64,000 bases of DNA from Rhodospirillaceae bacterium (GTDB lineage: Bacteria > Pseudomonadota > Alphaproteobacteria > Rhodospirillales > JABHCV01), in the NCBI GenBank assembly GCA_018662005.1, contig JABJHA010000002.1:186001-250000 (forward strand). The letters run 5' to 3'. Within the stretch, counting starts at the first letter, position 1. Every line of letters begins with the position of its first letter. Positions 8,409 through 18,262 of the stretch are shown one piece after another. A model generated the notes under the pieces. It searched no databases and was not told where the DNA came from. It saw nothing but the letters and a program-made list of their open reading frames with translations. The translations under genes were made by a program, and so were the position numbers.

Positions 8409-9596
8409 TTAAATAAGACCAAGCTCACGACCGACCTCAATAAACACATCAATGGCACGGCTCACATCATCACTGCTGTGTGCAGCCGACATCTGGGTGC
8501 GAATTCTGGCTTGTCCCTCGGGCACAACTGGGAAGGTAAACCCTACGACATAAATACCTTTTTCAAGCATCCGAGCAGCCATATCCTTGGCTAGGGATGC
8601 ATCGCCAATCATCACCGGAATTATTGGATGATCGGCCCCTGCGAGGGTGAACCCGGCCTTGCTCATCTCTTTCCTGAACAGATTACTATTGGCCGATAAA
8701 CGCTCACGTAAGTCATCTCCGCTTTCGATCAAATCGAAAACTTTAAGCGTCGTCGCAGCAATCATCGGGGCAAGGGTATTTGAAAAAAGATACGGACGGG
8801 AGCGTTGGCGCAGCCAATCGATGACTTCTGCTTTACCCGAAGTATATCCGCCGGAAGCACCGCCTAAAGCCTTGCCGAGGGTTCCGGTGATGATATCGAC
8901 GCGCCCATCGACGCCGCAGTATTCGACAGAGCCACATCCATTATCGCCAAGAAATCCAACAGCGTGGCTATCATCGACCATCACCATGGCATCATATTTT
9001 TCAGCCAGATCACATATCCCTTTCAGGTTGGCAATAATACCATCCATTGAAAAAACACCGTCGGTGGCAATTAGTTTAAAACGGGCTCCTTCTGCCGCAA
9101 CCAGCTGTTCTTCCAGTGCTGACATATCGTTGTTGGCGTAGCGCAGTCGTTTAGCCTTGCACAACCGGACACCATCGATGATCGATGCATGATTTAAGGC
9201 ATCTGAAATGACCGCGTCCTGCTCACCGAGCAAGGTTTCAAAAAGCCCGGTGTTTGCATCGAAGCAACTGGAATACAGAATGGTATCTTCCATGCCCAAA
9301 AATGTTGAGATTTTCGCTTCCAGCTGTTTGTGTTCTTCCTGAGTGCCGCAAATAAAGCGCACCGAAGACATGCCGTATCCATAGCGATCGAGAGCCGCCT
9401 TTCCAGCTGCAATAAGATCTTCACTGTTTGCCAAACCCAGGTAGTTATTGGCGCAAAAGTTAAGAACGTGCTGGCCGGAGTCGATCTCGATTTCGCTACC
9501 CTGCTTGGACGTAATGACGTGTTCGGATTTATAAAGGCCCGACGACTTTAAAGTCTCAAGCTCATCGCTCAGGCTGCTAATAAATGTCTTGGTCAT
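8409..9596 (-). CDS. kbl: Glycine C-acetyltransferase (2-amino-3-ketobutyrate CoA ligase)
   Basis: A 395-residue PLP enzyme of the alpha-oxoamine synthase family. It carries [11 protein letters not shown] near the N-terminus, [24 protein letters not shown] with the PLP-ring Asp/His pair, and [13 protein letters not shown] with the Schiff-base Lys. It converts glycine plus acetyl-CoA to 2-amino-3-oxobutyrate, or the reverse in threonine breakdown. Its length and motifs are those of an intact enzyme. The partner gene tdh directly downstream is truncated, so here the enzyme can no longer work with a local threonine dehydrogenase. Confidence 0.93.
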   Translation of the reverse strand: MTKTFISSLSDELETLKSSGLYKSEHVITSKQGSEIEIDSGQHVLNFCANNYLGLANSEDLIAAGKAALDRYGYGMSSVRFICGTQEEHKQLEAKISTFLGMEDTILYSSCFDANTGLFETLLGEQDAVISDALNHASIIDGVRLCKAKRLRYANNDMSALEEQLVAAEGARFKLIATDGVFSMDGIIANLKGICDLAEKYDAMVMVDDSHAVGFLGDNGCGSVEYCGVDGRVDIITGTLGKALGGASGGYTSGKAEVIDWLRQRSRPYLFSNTLAPMIAATTLKVFDLIESGDDLRERLSANSNLFRKEMSKAGFTLAGADHPIIPVMIGDASLAKDMAARMLEKGIYVVGFTFPVVPEGQARIRTQMSAAHSSDDVSRAIDVFIEVGRELGLI

Positions 9597-9609
9597 GACA
9601 GGTCTTCTT

Positions 9610-9989
9610 TCATTCGGCGTTTTGGGATTTTAGCCAATCAGAAAAATATGATGCATAGCTGCGTTCAATTCCGATCATCCATTTGATCGCTGTTTTCGAT
9701 GAATAATAGCAGGTATCCCGGCCATTATAGTACGGTTAGCGTGGCCTTCAGGAAGCCCCTCGTTTGCCAAAGAGATAAAACCTCCCTGACGTAAAGCATC
9801 CTCAGTAGCTTCTCCTTCAAGTGAAAGCCAGCAAAGATAATCGCTAAAGGCACTTGCGTGTATAGACCTGTCCGGGAAGTTGGCGTTTATGTTATCGAGC
9901 AACTCTGGTTCATCATCCAGCCTGCATGAAATTAGCCAGGACCGGGGCGACAACCAAACGGCGTAGCGCTCATCTGCTTGAGCCACAAG
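9610..9989 (-). pseudogene. soxG: Sarcosine oxidase gamma-subunit remnant (truncated and frameshifted)
   Basis: The frame carries AVWLSPRSWLISC, then SAFSDYLCWLSLEGEATEDALRQGG, which fit the C-terminal two-thirds of the SoxG family (T-protein-like fold). It stops after QRSNG at about 9675. A shift at a short A-run near 9690 restores the expected C-terminus, IERSYASYFSDWL, ending at the TGA at 9610-9612. The N-terminal part is absent; homology starts at about 9989, right beside a copy of the breakpoint repeat. The gene therefore seems broken at both ends. Sarcosine oxidase would supply glycine, which links it loosely to the adjacent kbl. Confidence 0.6.
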
Positions 9990-10023
9990 CCCGGATAATA
10001 AGGGGAATTTACAGGGGAATTTT
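9990..10023 (+). repeat. Breakpoint repeat, copy 2 (diverged)
   Basis: The segment reads CCCGGATAATAAGGGG, then AATTTACAGGGGAATTTT. It aligns with the 8056-8087 copy as CCC-GATAA, AGGG, AA, TA, AGGG, AATTTT, with an extra G in each AGGG block, in the same orientation. It directly abuts the truncated 5' end of the soxG remnant. Confidence 0.55.
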
Positions 10024-10277
10024 CAATAATTGAGGTCAGGAAGCCAATCTGCACATCAAGACTGGGAGATGAATGGAAAGAAATTGTGAGTACGTTAATT
10101 ATCGGCATGGATAAAAAATAGTCTGACATTGTGGATGGTTGTGGGGGCACGCAAGCACCTTTACCGAACAAGTGCGAAATGGTGGAAGAATTCGGTATAA
10201 AGTCTAATCATCGGCGGGATTATTGAATTACTTAACATACCCAATTCGCACCCCCCTCCTCGTCGCTTAATGCCCGT

Positions 10278-10343
10278 TGTTGGAGGTAAAGCGGACGTCA
10301 TTTGGAGCTGGTGTTTGAATCCGAAAATGACCCAAAACAGACC
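10278..10343. repeat. Intergenic GTCCGC/GGGTCA repeat, copy 1
   Basis: AAAGCGGACGTCATTT lies at the left and AAAATGACCCAAAACAGACC at the right, separated by about 26 bp. The same two blocks recur in 19598-19623, 20534-20555 and 31098-31121. It is a short non-coding repeat of a style common between genes in alphaproteobacteria. Confidence 0.45.
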
Positions 10344-10379
10344 TTCTGTAGGTCACGTATTTTAAGAGCTGAAACGGTT

Positions 10380-10607
10380 TTAATCCGGCGTTGATGCCTT
10401 ATGTTGAACTTTCAGGTCTTTTTCGGCGGGCGACTTTTCTGAATTGGCGAGAAGTTGTTGGGAAGTGTCTTCATCGTCGAACAGAATACGATTGGCGGCG
10501 CCTTCCATGTCCTCAAACTGACCAGATTTCAGCGACCACAGGAAGGCGGCCAAAGCGATACTGCCGAGCAACAGTGCAATCGGGATCAGGTACAAAAGGA
10601 TGTCCAT
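10380..10607 (-). CDS. ccoS: Cytochrome cbb3 oxidase maturation protein CcoS
   Basis: A 75-residue protein with one N-terminal transmembrane helix (ILLYLIPIALLLGSIALAAFLW) followed by SLKSGQFEDMEGAANRILFDDE. This is the hallmark of CcoS/FixS: GQFDDLEGPAxRIL-type sequence after the helix. CcoS is needed to load heme and copper into CcoN in the inner membrane. It is the last gene of the ccoNOQP-GHIS locus, 12 bp after ccoI. The C-terminal tail of about 25 polar residues is longer than in some homologues. Confidence 0.92.
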   Translation of the reverse strand: MDILLYLIPIALLLGSIALAAFLWSLKSGQFEDMEGAANRILFDDEDTSQQLLANSEKSPAEKDLKVQHKASTPD

Positions 10608-10619
10608 CGATCTTGTTTC

Positions 10620-12953
10620 CTATTTTCGCGCAAGCCTGAGCGCGTTGACGATCACCACCAGCGACGACGACGACATGGCGATGGCCGCCACGAGTGGCGA
10701 GACGTAGCCCAGGATCGCCAGCGGGATCGTCACTGTATTATAAAGGAAAGAGAAGACGATGTTCTGTTTAACCAGAGCATCGGCCCGGCGGGCCGTCAAC
10801 AGGGTTTCGACGACCGGTTGCAGGCACTCTCCCTGAAAAACAATGTCGGCAGCGTTCTGCGAAATATCCGCCGCCGTCGAGGGCGAAATCGAAACCCAGG
10901 CAGCGGCCAAGGCCGGTGCATCGTTAAGGCCATCGCCAACCATCAACGGGTATTGCCCCGCCGCTTTCAGCTCTTCCAGCCGGGCGACCTTATCGGCGGG
11001 CAGGGCTTCGGCGCGCCAAATGTCGATACCGGCGTTTCGGGCGACGTCGGAAACAACTGTCTCACGGTCACCCGAAAGCAGTTCCGGCTCCAGCCCCTGA
11101 TTGACCAGGCTATCGATGACTTCCGTAGCGTCCGGTCGCAATTTGTCCTGAAACTGAAAGCGATACGGCACGTCTCCGGGACGGGATAACCACAATTCGG
11201 GAAGATCGCTGCCCGTCGCGCCGCCGCCGCACCATGCCCCGCGGCCAAGACGGATCTCCCCTTCGGGGGTCGACAAACTCAGGCCGCGACCGGGAATTTC
11301 CTCAACCCCGGAAGACGGAGTAGCCGCAGGAACGGTACGGACGAGAGCCCTGGAGAGCGGATGCTTGCTATTGGCCGCCATGGACGCTGCCAATTCAAGG
11401 ACCTCGGGATCGGTCCCCTGTGACAGTAGTTCCGGCTTACCCTGTGTCAGGGTGCCGGTCTTGTCGAAGACAACCTTGTCGGCCAGGGCCAGGCGTTCAA
11501 GGGCGGCCCCCGATTTCAACAGGACGCCACGGCGGAACAGGCGACCGCTGGCGACCACCTGCACCGTTGGTACGGCCAGAGCAAGGGCGCACGGGCAGGT
11601 GATAATCAGCACCGCCACGGCATAGAGCAAAGCCTGTTGCCAGCCGATGTCGGTAAACAACATCCATCCGGCAAAGGTCAACAGGGCGAGGCCATGAACG
11701 ACCGGGGCGTACAACCTGGAAATACGGTCGGCCAGGGTGACGTAACGGGATTTCGACTGCTCGGCGTTTTCCATCAGGCGGACGATCCCTGACAGCAGGG
11801 TTTCTTCGCCGGAGGCCGTCACCCTGATTTTCAGGGGGCCTGATAAGTTGAGGGCCCCGGCCTCGACGGGGTCGCCAGGACTGACCGGGTGCGGCAAGGT
11901 TTCGCCGTTAATCAGCGATCGATCGACCTCGCTCTCGCCCTCTATGATCTCGCCATCGATAGCTATCCGTTCGCCAACACTGGTCAGCACCGTCATGCCG
12001 GGGGTAGTCTTGTCGGGGGGGATGACTTTCGTGCCACCATCCGTATCAATGACCGTCACGGCGGCTGCGGAAAGTGACAGCAGATGCTCGCCGACAGCGC
12101 GCGCCCGCCCCCTTGCACGGAGGTCGAGATAGCGTCCTACCAGCAGGAAAAAAAGCAGGGTGAGGACAGAGTCGAAATAAACGTGTTCGGTTGCCCGGAT
12201 CGTTTCGAACAGACTCATTCCGGCAGTCAGAATAAGCGCCAGCGAGATCGGGACATCCATGTTCATGCGTCCCCGGCGCAAGACGCTCAAAGCCGAACTG
12301 AAAAAATGCTGTCCTGCGTAGATTGTTGTCGGCAAGGCTATCAGGGCCGACAGCCAATGCAGCAGGCTACGGGTCGAAGGCCCCATATCGTCGCCGACCC
12401 CGGACCACACAGAAACCGACAGCAGCATGACGTTGCCGGCGGCGAAGCCGGCAACGGCCATAGCCCTGAGCAACACGTTCTGGCGCTGTGTGGTTTCATG
12501 TTCCAGCAATGCCGGATCATACGGGGCAAGGCGATAGCCAAGGGATGTAATTTTTGCAACAAGCTGATCGGCGTTGGTATCCTTACCTTTCCACGTCACA
12601 ATAAGGCGCCGTGTCGTCATGTTGAGGCGGGCTGAAATCACACCTGGATGCCTGACCAGTACATTTTCGATCAACCAGACGCAAGCCGCACAATGAAGAC
12701 CGCCAACCATTAAATGAAGGGTGAGGTTGTTATCCTTGTCCCGTTTTACGAAAGACGCATAGTTTCTTGGTGTTTCTTCATCATCCGGCTTGAGCGCAAC
12801 TTCGTCGGGATCAAGGGAACGTTGATTGTAATAACGCTCTAGTCCCAATCCACGAACCAGCTCAAAAGCAGCCTGACATCCATGACAGCAAAAATCTTCA
12901 CCACCCAGGCTACCCTTGGGAATTTCCAGCCCACAATGGTGGCAATCGGCCAT
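10620..12953 (-). CDS. ccoI: Copper-translocating P1B-type ATPase CcoI/FixI
   Basis: 777 residues. The N-terminus carries a Cys-rich heavy-metal domain (CHHCGLEIPKG, then CCHGCQAAFELV) typical of CcoI rather than CopA, then an HMA-like domain with the metal site GGLHCAACVW (Cys about 88 and 91). The membrane Cu site is TCPCALALAVP, the phosphorylation loop DKTGTLTQGKPE, the nucleotide-domain motif HPLSRALVR, and the hinge MVGDGLNDAPALAAA. It exports Cu from the cytoplasm for insertion into the binuclear centre of CcoN. The gene starts 5 bp after the ccoH stop, so the genes are co-transcribed. Confidence 0.95.
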   Translation of the reverse strand: MADCHHCGLEIPKGSLGGEDFCCHGCQAAFELVRGLGLERYYNQRSLDPDEVALKPDDEETPRNYASFVKRDKDNNLTLHLMVGGLHCAACVWLIENVLVRHPGVISARLNMTTRRLIVTWKGKDTNADQLVAKITSLGYRLAPYDPALLEHETTQRQNVLLRAMAVAGFAAGNVMLLSVSVWSGVGDDMGPSTRSLLHWLSALIALPTTIYAGQHFFSSALSVLRRGRMNMDVPISLALILTAGMSLFETIRATEHVYFDSVLTLLFFLLVGRYLDLRARGRARAVGEHLLSLSAAAVTVIDTDGGTKVIPPDKTTPGMTVLTSVGERIAIDGEIIEGESEVDRSLINGETLPHPVSPGDPVEAGALNLSGPLKIRVTASGEETLLSGIVRLMENAEQSKSRYVTLADRISRLYAPVVHGLALLTFAGWMLFTDIGWQQALLYAVAVLIITCPCALALAVPTVQVVASGRLFRRGVLLKSGAALERLALADKVVFDKTGTLTQGKPELLSQGTDPEVLELAASMAANSKHPLSRALVRTVPAATPSSGVEEIPGRGLSLSTPEGEIRLGRGAWCGGGATGSDLPELWLSRPGDVPYRFQFQDKLRPDATEVIDSLVNQGLEPELLSGDRETVVSDVARNAGIDIWRAEALPADKVARLEELKAAGQYPLMVGDGLNDAPALAAAWVSISPSTAADISQNAADIVFQGECLQPVVETLLTARRADALVKQNIVFSFLYNTVTIPLAILGYVSPLVAAIAMSSSSLVVIVNALRLARK

Positions 12954-12958
12954 AATTA

Positions 12959-13462
12959 TTAAGGGGTCACAATCCGCTCGACGCGCTGATAATCATCTTT
13001 GCCGCGTCGGGCGAGAATACGAAATTCCCATTGGCCTTTCAGGGGAAGGCTAAAGGGCACGCGATAACGACCATTACCTTCATGCAGGACGAAAAATTCC
13101 TGATCGAAGCCATCATGGGTTGGCCGGGTTGCCAGAATTTTAACCGTTAAATCCGTCAAAGGATTTCCCGCCTTGTCTGAAAATTTGACATGGGCTAGGC
13201 CCGTCACGGGGATGCTGCTTCCCGTGAACTCAATTTCCATTTCATCATGCCACTCCAGAGCCTGTTGGCGTTTGGCTGCATCAAGATTATTGTTATAAGC
13301 CAATCCCTTGGCGTAATGCTGCTCGGTCTCAAGGCCCGTCCAGGTATTGAGCGCATAATAGACCAAGAAGCCGTTGGCGATCAGGACGATGGAAAATCCT
13401 GCGATGATTATCCATAAGGGCTTTTTTGATGAGGTTACGGGGCCGGGCATTGAAAATTCCAT
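12959..13462 (-). CDS. ccoH: CcoH/FixH family protein
   Basis: About 167 residues: one N-terminal membrane helix (LWIIIAGFSIVLIANGFLVYYAL) followed by a periplasmic beta-rich domain with the FixH signature TGLETEQHYAKGLAYN and a terminal PLKGQWEFRILARRG. CcoH interacts with the cbb3 oxidase and aids its assembly. The start is uncertain: ATG at 13462 is used here, while a TTG at 13480 would overlap the ccoG stop. The gene sits between ccoG and ccoI as expected. Confidence 0.9.
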   Translation of the reverse strand: MEFSMPGPVTSSKKPLWIIIAGFSIVLIANGFLVYYALNTWTGLETEQHYAKGLAYNNNLDAAKRQQALEWHDEMEIEFTGSSIPVTGLAHVKFSDKAGNPLTDLTVKILATRPTHDGFDQEFFVLHEGNGRYRVPFSLPLKGQWEFRILARRGKDDYQRVERIVTP

Positions 13463-13476
13463 TGTTATCGGGTGCT

Positions 13477-14928
13477 TCAATCTTTGGGTCCGTAGAAGAA
13501 TGTATCCTGTTCGGCTTTATCATCGCTTTCAAGATCAATCAGTTCTAATTCCATTTCGTTTGAGGCTTCATCCAGAATATCCGCAGGTGCGCGAACAAAG
13601 ACACGGAAAGTTCCAACTCCGTCCGCCCTTACCGGTAACTCAACGGCCTCAGCACCATCTTTTTCAAAACCAATGACCGTGATCAAAGCCTGATCGATTC
13701 CACTGACCTCGAGCCTGAATACCCGTTGACGGTTTTCCATGTTGAGAATTTTCAGGGTGTAACCGTTGCGAATATCCCCGTTCGACAGGGTAACGAACAA
13801 GGGAGAACGATCGCGTTGTAAATTGATTTCCAGATTAGCGCGGGTGGCAAACGTAAACACCATCAAGGCTAAAACCAGAATCAGGGTAAATGTGTAAATA
13901 AGCGTTCGCGGGCGAATCAGATGAAAGGATGTAGGGCGTCCCGCCGCCCGGGCATTCATGTTGGCGATAGAATCATAAGCAATTAGATTGCGCGGGCGCT
14001 TAAGCTTTTCCATGATTGAATTACAGGCATCAATACAAAGCGCACAGCCAATGCATTCCATTTGCTGACCGTCACGAATATCGATTCCTGTCGGGCAAAC
14101 GTTGACGCACAAATTACAATCAATGCAATCACCTAACTGAGCCTGTTCTTTATTTTTTGATTTGCCGCGTGGTTCCCCGCGCCATTCTTCATAAGTGACG
14201 ATCAGGGAATCTTCGTCGAACATGGCACCCTGAAAACGCGGCCAGGGGCACATGTATGTACAAACCTGTTCGCGCGCCAATCCGGCCAGTACATATGTCG
14301 TTGCCGAAAACAGGCCGATAAACCCGTAAATGGTGAACGATGCACCTCCGCTAATAATTTCGCGTGTCACCGTGGGTGCATCGACGAAATACCATATCCA
14401 CGCTCCGCCTGTGGCAACCGCGATCAACAACCAGATCACATGTTTGGTGCTGCGGCGTGCCATTTTGTTCAGGCTCATGGGTGCCGCATCCAGCTTAAGG
14501 CGTTTATTGCGATCACCCTCCACCCAACGTTCGACCAGCATAAATAGGTCCGTCCAGATCGTTTGCGGACAGGTAAAACCACACCACACACGCCCGGCAA
14601 GAGCCGTTACCAGGAACAGGCCAATGGCGCCAAGGATCAAAAGCCCCGTCAGGTAATAAATTTCCTGTGGCCAAATTTCGATTTCAAAGAAAAACAGGCG
14701 TCGCCCTGTTATGTCAGCGAGGATTGCCTGATCGGGCATGCCAGCGCCACGATCCCAGCGCAACCATGGAAGGACATAATAAAGTGCGAGCAGGATGGAC
14801 AACACCACCCATTTTAAACGACGGAAAAAACCCGCTATGCGCTGCGGATGAATTTTTACCCGGCTGGCATAAAGAGGGCCGTCAAACTCGGCACCCGCGT
14901 CGTCAGGTTTGTTTACATTCATATCCAT
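13477..14928 (-). CDS. ccoG: Cytochrome c oxidase accessory protein CcoG/FixG
   Basis: 483 residues with about five membrane helices. WCGFTCPQTIWTDLF is the NapH/CcoG-type motif. Two ferredoxin-like [4Fe-4S] motifs follow (CIDCNLCVNVCPTG and CIGCALCIDAC), then a C-terminal Ig-like periplasmic FixG domain. CcoG is a cupric reductase feeding Cu(I) for cbb3 assembly. It begins the ccoGHIS half of the locus, 80 bp after ccoP; that gap contains a strong hairpin. Confidence 0.95.
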   Translation of the reverse strand: MDMNVNKPDDAGAEFDGPLYASRVKIHPQRIAGFFRRLKWVVLSILLALYYVLPWLRWDRGAGMPDQAILADITGRRLFFFEIEIWPQEIYYLTGLLILGAIGLFLVTALAGRVWCGFTCPQTIWTDLFMLVERWVEGDRNKRLKLDAAPMSLNKMARRSTKHVIWLLIAVATGGAWIWYFVDAPTVTREIISGGASFTIYGFIGLFSATTYVLAGLAREQVCTYMCPWPRFQGAMFDEDSLIVTYEEWRGEPRGKSKNKEQAQLGDCIDCNLCVNVCPTGIDIRDGQQMECIGCALCIDACNSIMEKLKRPRNLIAYDSIANMNARAAGRPTSFHLIRPRTLIYTFTLILVLALMVFTFATRANLEINLQRDRSPLFVTLSNGDIRNGYTLKILNMENRQRVFRLEVSGIDQALITVIGFEKDGAEAVELPVRADGVGTFRVFVRAPADILDEASNEMELELIDLESDDKAEQDTFFYGPKD

Positions 14929-14950
14929 CTGTATTTTTTATCAGACAAAT

Positions 14951-14980
14951 CGGGGGATACAGTGTTAACCGCATCCCCCG
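14951..14980 (-). terminator. Hairpin between ccoP and ccoG
   Basis: An 8-bp perfect stem, CGGGGGAT pairing with ATCCCCCG, encloses a 14-nt loop. On the transcribed strand it is not followed by a clean T-run, so it may be an attenuator or an RNA-processing/stability element separating ccoNOQP from ccoGHIS, rather than a full terminator. Confidence 0.5.
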
Positions 14981-15008
14981 TTGTTGATGTTTTCAGTGCA
15001 AACGGTTG

Positions 15009-15875
15009 TTATTGACCGCCGCCCAGCGAGTGAACATACAAGCTGACCTGCTTGATTTCGACGTCACTCAAACGACCAAACCATGCCGGCATGACACCAT
15101 GCTTTGGTGAGCCTATTTGAGTGCTGACTGCTTTTTCATCCTTACCAAAAAGCCAGATGCCGTCAGTCAAGTTAGGTCCGCCCATATCGGCAACGCCTTT
15201 GGCTTCTTCACCGTGACAAGAAGAGCACTCGTCTTCAAATACGGCTGCACCACGTTTTGCCGCATCCGCATTACTTGCTTCATTGGATAGGGACAAGACG
15301 TACTGGGTAACGTCGGTAATTTGCGATTTCTCAAGAACTTCGTCTGCCAGAAATTCCGGCATGGAACTATCGCGAGTGTCATCGTGGCCGGAACGGATGC
15401 CGAATGCCACAGTCGTATGAATATCTTCGCGGGTTCCACCCCAAATCCAGTCATCATCTGCCAATACCGGATAGCCTGGGGCACCCGAACCGGCGGCACC
15501 ATGACACGGCGCACAGTTTTCAGCGAAAATGAATTTCCCACCCGCCATGGCAAAGTTAAGAAGCTGCTGGTCAGCACCGATTTCATCGATGCTCATCGTG
15601 TTAAATTTTGACGACCACTGAGAACGTTCCTGTTTGAGCGATGCCAGATCCTGATCAAGGTCGGCCCGGGAAGAATACCCGCCCATGCCCTTGGTGAACC
15701 CTGAAAGGCTCGGCCAAGCAGGGTAAACAACCCAGTATCCAACGGAAAAAACAATGCAGGCGTAATAGGTGTATAGCCACCATTTAGGCATTGGCGTATT
15801 GAGTTCCTTGATGCCATCCCACTCATGGCCGGTGGTTTCCTGGCCGGATATCTCGTCTTTTTCGACATTAGCCAT
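15009..15875 (-). CDS. ccoP: Cytochrome cbb3 oxidase diheme subunit CcoP
   Basis: 288 residues. The N-terminal part has HEWDGIKELNTPMPKWW, the standard CcoP start, and a membrane helix (LYTYYACIVFSVGYWVVYPAW). Two c-type heme sites follow, CAPCH and CSSCH, with distal Met ligand regions (SMPEFL and VMPAWFG). It passes electrons to CcoO/CcoN on the periplasmic side. It lies 2 bp after ccoQ, and its length is normal for a two-heme CcoP. Confidence 0.96.
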   Translation of the reverse strand: MANVEKDEISGQETTGHEWDGIKELNTPMPKWWLYTYYACIVFSVGYWVVYPAWPSLSGFTKGMGGYSSRADLDQDLASLKQERSQWSSKFNTMSIDEIGADQQLLNFAMAGGKFIFAENCAPCHGAAGSGAPGYPVLADDDWIWGGTREDIHTTVAFGIRSGHDDTRDSSMPEFLADEVLEKSQITDVTQYVLSLSNEASNADAAKRGAAVFEDECSSCHGEEAKGVADMGGPNLTDGIWLFGKDEKAVSTQIGSPKHGVMPAWFGRLSDVEIKQVSLYVHSLGGGQ

Positions 15876-15877
15876 GA

Positions 15878-16039
15878 TTAAACTCCATTGCTTTCGTCTT
15901 TGAAGATGATTTTTGCATCGTCTTCAAAACGTTCTTTATTTCGGGGCAAAAAAGCCCACAACACGATGCCGCTAAACAGCATCACCATCCATATGACCCA
16001 GGTCGATCGGGCTAATTCATAAAGGGTTTCCAATGTCAT
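15878..16039 (-). CDS. ccoQ: Cytochrome cbb3 oxidase subunit CcoQ
   Basis: A 53-residue frame: an ATG at 16039, one membrane helix (WVIWMVMLFSGIVLWAF), then PRNKERFEDDAKIIF and a TAA at 15878-15880. This matches CcoQ in size, topology and place between ccoO and ccoP. CcoQ stabilises the cbb3 complex. A GGGGAGGAAAAC-type Shine-Dalgarno precedes the start. Confidence 0.9.
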   Translation of the reverse strand: MTLETLYELARSTWVIWMVMLFSGIVLWAFLPRNKERFEDDAKIIFKDESNGV

Positions 16040-16050
16040 GTTTTCCTCCC

Positions 16051-16770
16051 CTAACGCCGGTTCAATTCGGGTTTGTAGGTGGTGAAATCGACCATCTGGC
16101 CGAGCACCTGCAAATACGCAATCATGGCATCCAGTTCCGTAACCTTGTCGGGATTACCGTCAAAATCGCCAATGGCTGCCTTTGGATAGCGAGCAAGAAA
16201 TCCATCAACATCACTATCTTCACCATTTGCCTGGATGTTGACGTCAGCGACGGCACTTCTGATTTGCTCATCTGTATACGGATCACCAACCTGGCGAAGC
16301 GTGTACAGATGCTCATCCATATTCAGGTAGCTAAGTTGACGTTCGGCCATAAAGCCGTATCCGGGCATGATCGATTCCGGAACAACGCTTCTGGGATCAA
16401 TCATATGGGCGACATGCCAGTCATTGGAATACTTGCCGCCAACGCGGGCCAAATCGGGGCCCGTTCGTTTTGAGCCCCACTGGAAAGGATGGTCGTACAT
16501 GCTTTCAGCAGCCAGAGAATAATGGCCATAGCGTTCCGCTTCATCACGGAAAGGACGGATCATCTGGCTGTGGCACAAATAGCACCCTTCGCGCAGGTAG
16601 ATGTTACGCCCCGCCAGTTCCAGTGGAGAATAGGGCCGAACACCCTCAACTTCTTCGATTGTGCTTTCAATTGTGTACAAGGGCACAATTTGAACAAGGC
16701 CACCGACAGAAACCGTTACCAGAATGGCGACGATCAACAGGATCAGGTTTTTTTCGAGAATTTTATGCAT
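16051..16770 (-). CDS. ccoO: Cytochrome cbb3 oxidase monoheme subunit CcoO
   Basis: 239 residues from the ATG at 16770, chosen because GGAGG sits 7 nt upstream (a longer frame to 16845 overlaps ccoN). It has an N-terminal membrane anchor ([18 protein letters not shown]) and the CcoO hallmark [25 protein letters not shown] with the single CxxCH heme site. [20 protein letters not shown] also matches the family. It relays electrons from CcoP to CcoN. It lies 16 bp after the ccoN stop. Confidence 0.95.
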   Translation of the reverse strand: MHKILEKNLILLIVAILVTVSVGGLVQIVPLYTIESTIEEVEGVRPYSPLELAGRNIYLREGCYLCHSQMIRPFRDEAERYGHYSLAAESMYDHPFQWGSKRTGPDLARVGGKYSNDWHVAHMIDPRSVVPESIMPGYGFMAERQLSYLNMDEHLYTLRQVGDPYTDEQIRSAVADVNIQANGEDSDVDGFLARYPKAAIGDFDGNPDKVTELDAMIAYLQVLGQMVDFTTYKPELNRR

Positions 16771-16786
16771 TTTATTTCCTCCGATC

Positions 16787-18262
16787 CTAATTTCCGCCAA
16801 CGGCAGCTGCCGTTGACGCACCAATCGGTGTTTCGTTACGAACATGCCCCTTGATGGTTTTGACCAGGTTGTAAACCATGATCAAAGAGCCCAGCAGGAA
16901 CAGGACGCCGCCCAGACCACGAATGACGTAGTACGGATGCATGGCTTCGACCGTTTCGATGAACGAATACTGCAGGAAGCCCAGTTCATCATACGTTCGC
17001 CACATCAAGCCCTGCATGATGCCTGATACCCACATGGACGAGATGTAAAGGACGATACCGACGGTGGCGATCCAGAAATGCGTGTTGACCAGGCGCAGCG
17101 AATACAGGCGTTTGCGACCCCACAATCTGGGCACCAGATAATAAAGCGCGCCAAAAGTAATGAAGGCATTCCAGCCCAGAGCGCCCGAATGCACATGGCC
17201 AATGGTCCAGTCCGTGTAGTGGCTTAGCGCGTTGACCGCCTTGATGGACATGAGTGGTCCTTCGAACGTGCTCATGCCGTAGAATCCGACTGACGTCACC
17301 AGGAAGCGCAGGATCGGGTCCGTACGCAGTTTGTCCCATGCCCCGGAAAGGGTCATGAAGCCGTTAATCATGCCACCCCAGGACGGCATCCACAGCATGA
17401 CAGAAAATGTCATACCCAGAGTCTGCGTCCAATCCGGAAGCGCCGTGTAATGCAGGTGATGCGGACCGGCCCAGATATAAAGGAAGGTAATCGACCAGAA
17501 GTGAACCACCGACAGGCGATATGAATAGACCGGTCGTTCGGCCTGTTTGGGGATGAAGTAATACATGATCCCCAAAAAACCAGCCGTCAGGAAAAAACCA
17601 ACAGCATTATGGCCGTACCACCACTGGGTCATGGCGTCCTGAACACCGGACCAAAGGATGTAGCTTTTGGCGCCCGTAAACGATACTGGAACAGCAAGGT
17701 TGTTGATGATGTGCAACATCGCAATGGTCAGGATAAAGGCCATGAAAAACCAGTTGGCGACGTAAATGTGCTTTTCCTTACGGGTGAAGATCGTACCGGC
17801 GAAAACGACCAGATAGATCACCCAGACAACTGTCAGCCACAGGTCAATAAACCATTCCGGCTCGGCATATTCCTTGCTTTGCGAGAAGCCGAGCACGTAG
17901 CTCAAGGCAGCCATAACAATGAATATTTGGTATCCCCAAAAAATAACATGAGCCCACTTTTCGCCACCGAAAAGCGTAACCCGGCTGGTTCGCTGAACAA
18001 CATACAGGGATGTCGCGAGCAGGATGTTTCCGCCAAAGGCGAAAATAACTGCTGATGTATGAACGGGACGTAGTCGCCCGAACGATGTCCACTCCAAATC
18101 CATGTTCAGGGCTGGAAAGGCAAGCTGAAAGGCGATAAGAACGCCGACGGTAAAGCCGACGACGCCCCAGAAAATTGTGGCAATGACAAATTTGCGAATG
18201 GCCTCGTCATTATAGACGGGGGCAGACACGGCAGATGTCATCGGACCGTTTTGGTCTATCAT
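16787..18262 (-). CDS. ccoN: Cytochrome cbb3 oxidase catalytic subunit CcoN
   Basis: 491 residues with about twelve membrane helices. Heme and copper ligand regions are recognisable: [15 protein letters not shown] (His ligand), [13 protein letters not shown] (CuB His with the crosslinked Tyr region), [13 protein letters not shown] (the CuB His pair), and HWTIGH-like [15 protein letters not shown]. It reduces O2 with high affinity and pumps protons. The ATG at 18262 has GGAG 7 nt upstream; the 16-codon N-terminal extension to 18310 was not used. It is the first gene of an eight-gene locus. I could not find a convincing FNR/FixK box upstream. Confidence 0.96.
   Translation of the reverse strand: MIDQNGPMTSAVSAPVYNDEAIRKFVIATIFWGVVGFTVGVLIAFQLAFPALNMDLEWTSFGRLRPVHTSAVIFAFGGNILLATSLYVVQRTSRVTLFGGEKWAHVIFWGYQIFIVMAALSYVLGFSQSKEYAEPEWFIDLWLTVVWVIYLVVFAGTIFTRKEKHIYVANWFFMAFILTIAMLHIINNLAVPVSFTGAKSYILWSGVQDAMTQWWYGHNAVGFFLTAGFLGIMYYFIPKQAERPVYSYRLSVVHFWSITFLYIWAGPHHLHYTALPDWTQTLGMTFSVMLWMPSWGGMINGFMTLSGAWDKLRTDPILRFLVTSVGFYGMSTFEGPLMSIKAVNALSHYTDWTIGHVHSGALGWNAFITFGALYYLVPRLWGRKRLYSLRLVNTHFWIATVGIVLYISSMWVSGIMQGLMWRTYDELGFLQYSFIETVEAMHPYYVIRGLGGVLFLLGSLIMVYNLVKTIKGHVRNETPIGASTAAAVGGN

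Larger units (their letters stand above)
9990..10379. other. Gene-free stretch with two repeat types
   Basis: No credible gene is seen. At 9990-10023 a diverged breakpoint repeat (CCCGGATAA, then AGGGGAATTT twice) adjoins the soxG remnant. At 10278-10343 lie halves of the intergenic repeat that also occurs near 19600, 20540 and 31110 (AAGCGGACGTC and TGACCCAAAACAGACC). An open frame of 79 codons on the minus strand across 9932-10171 shows no recognisable protein features. Confidence 0.5.

Noticed and set aside
9932-10171. Minus-strand 79-codon frame
   Set aside because: It crosses the breakpoint repeat and shows no recognisable protein pattern.
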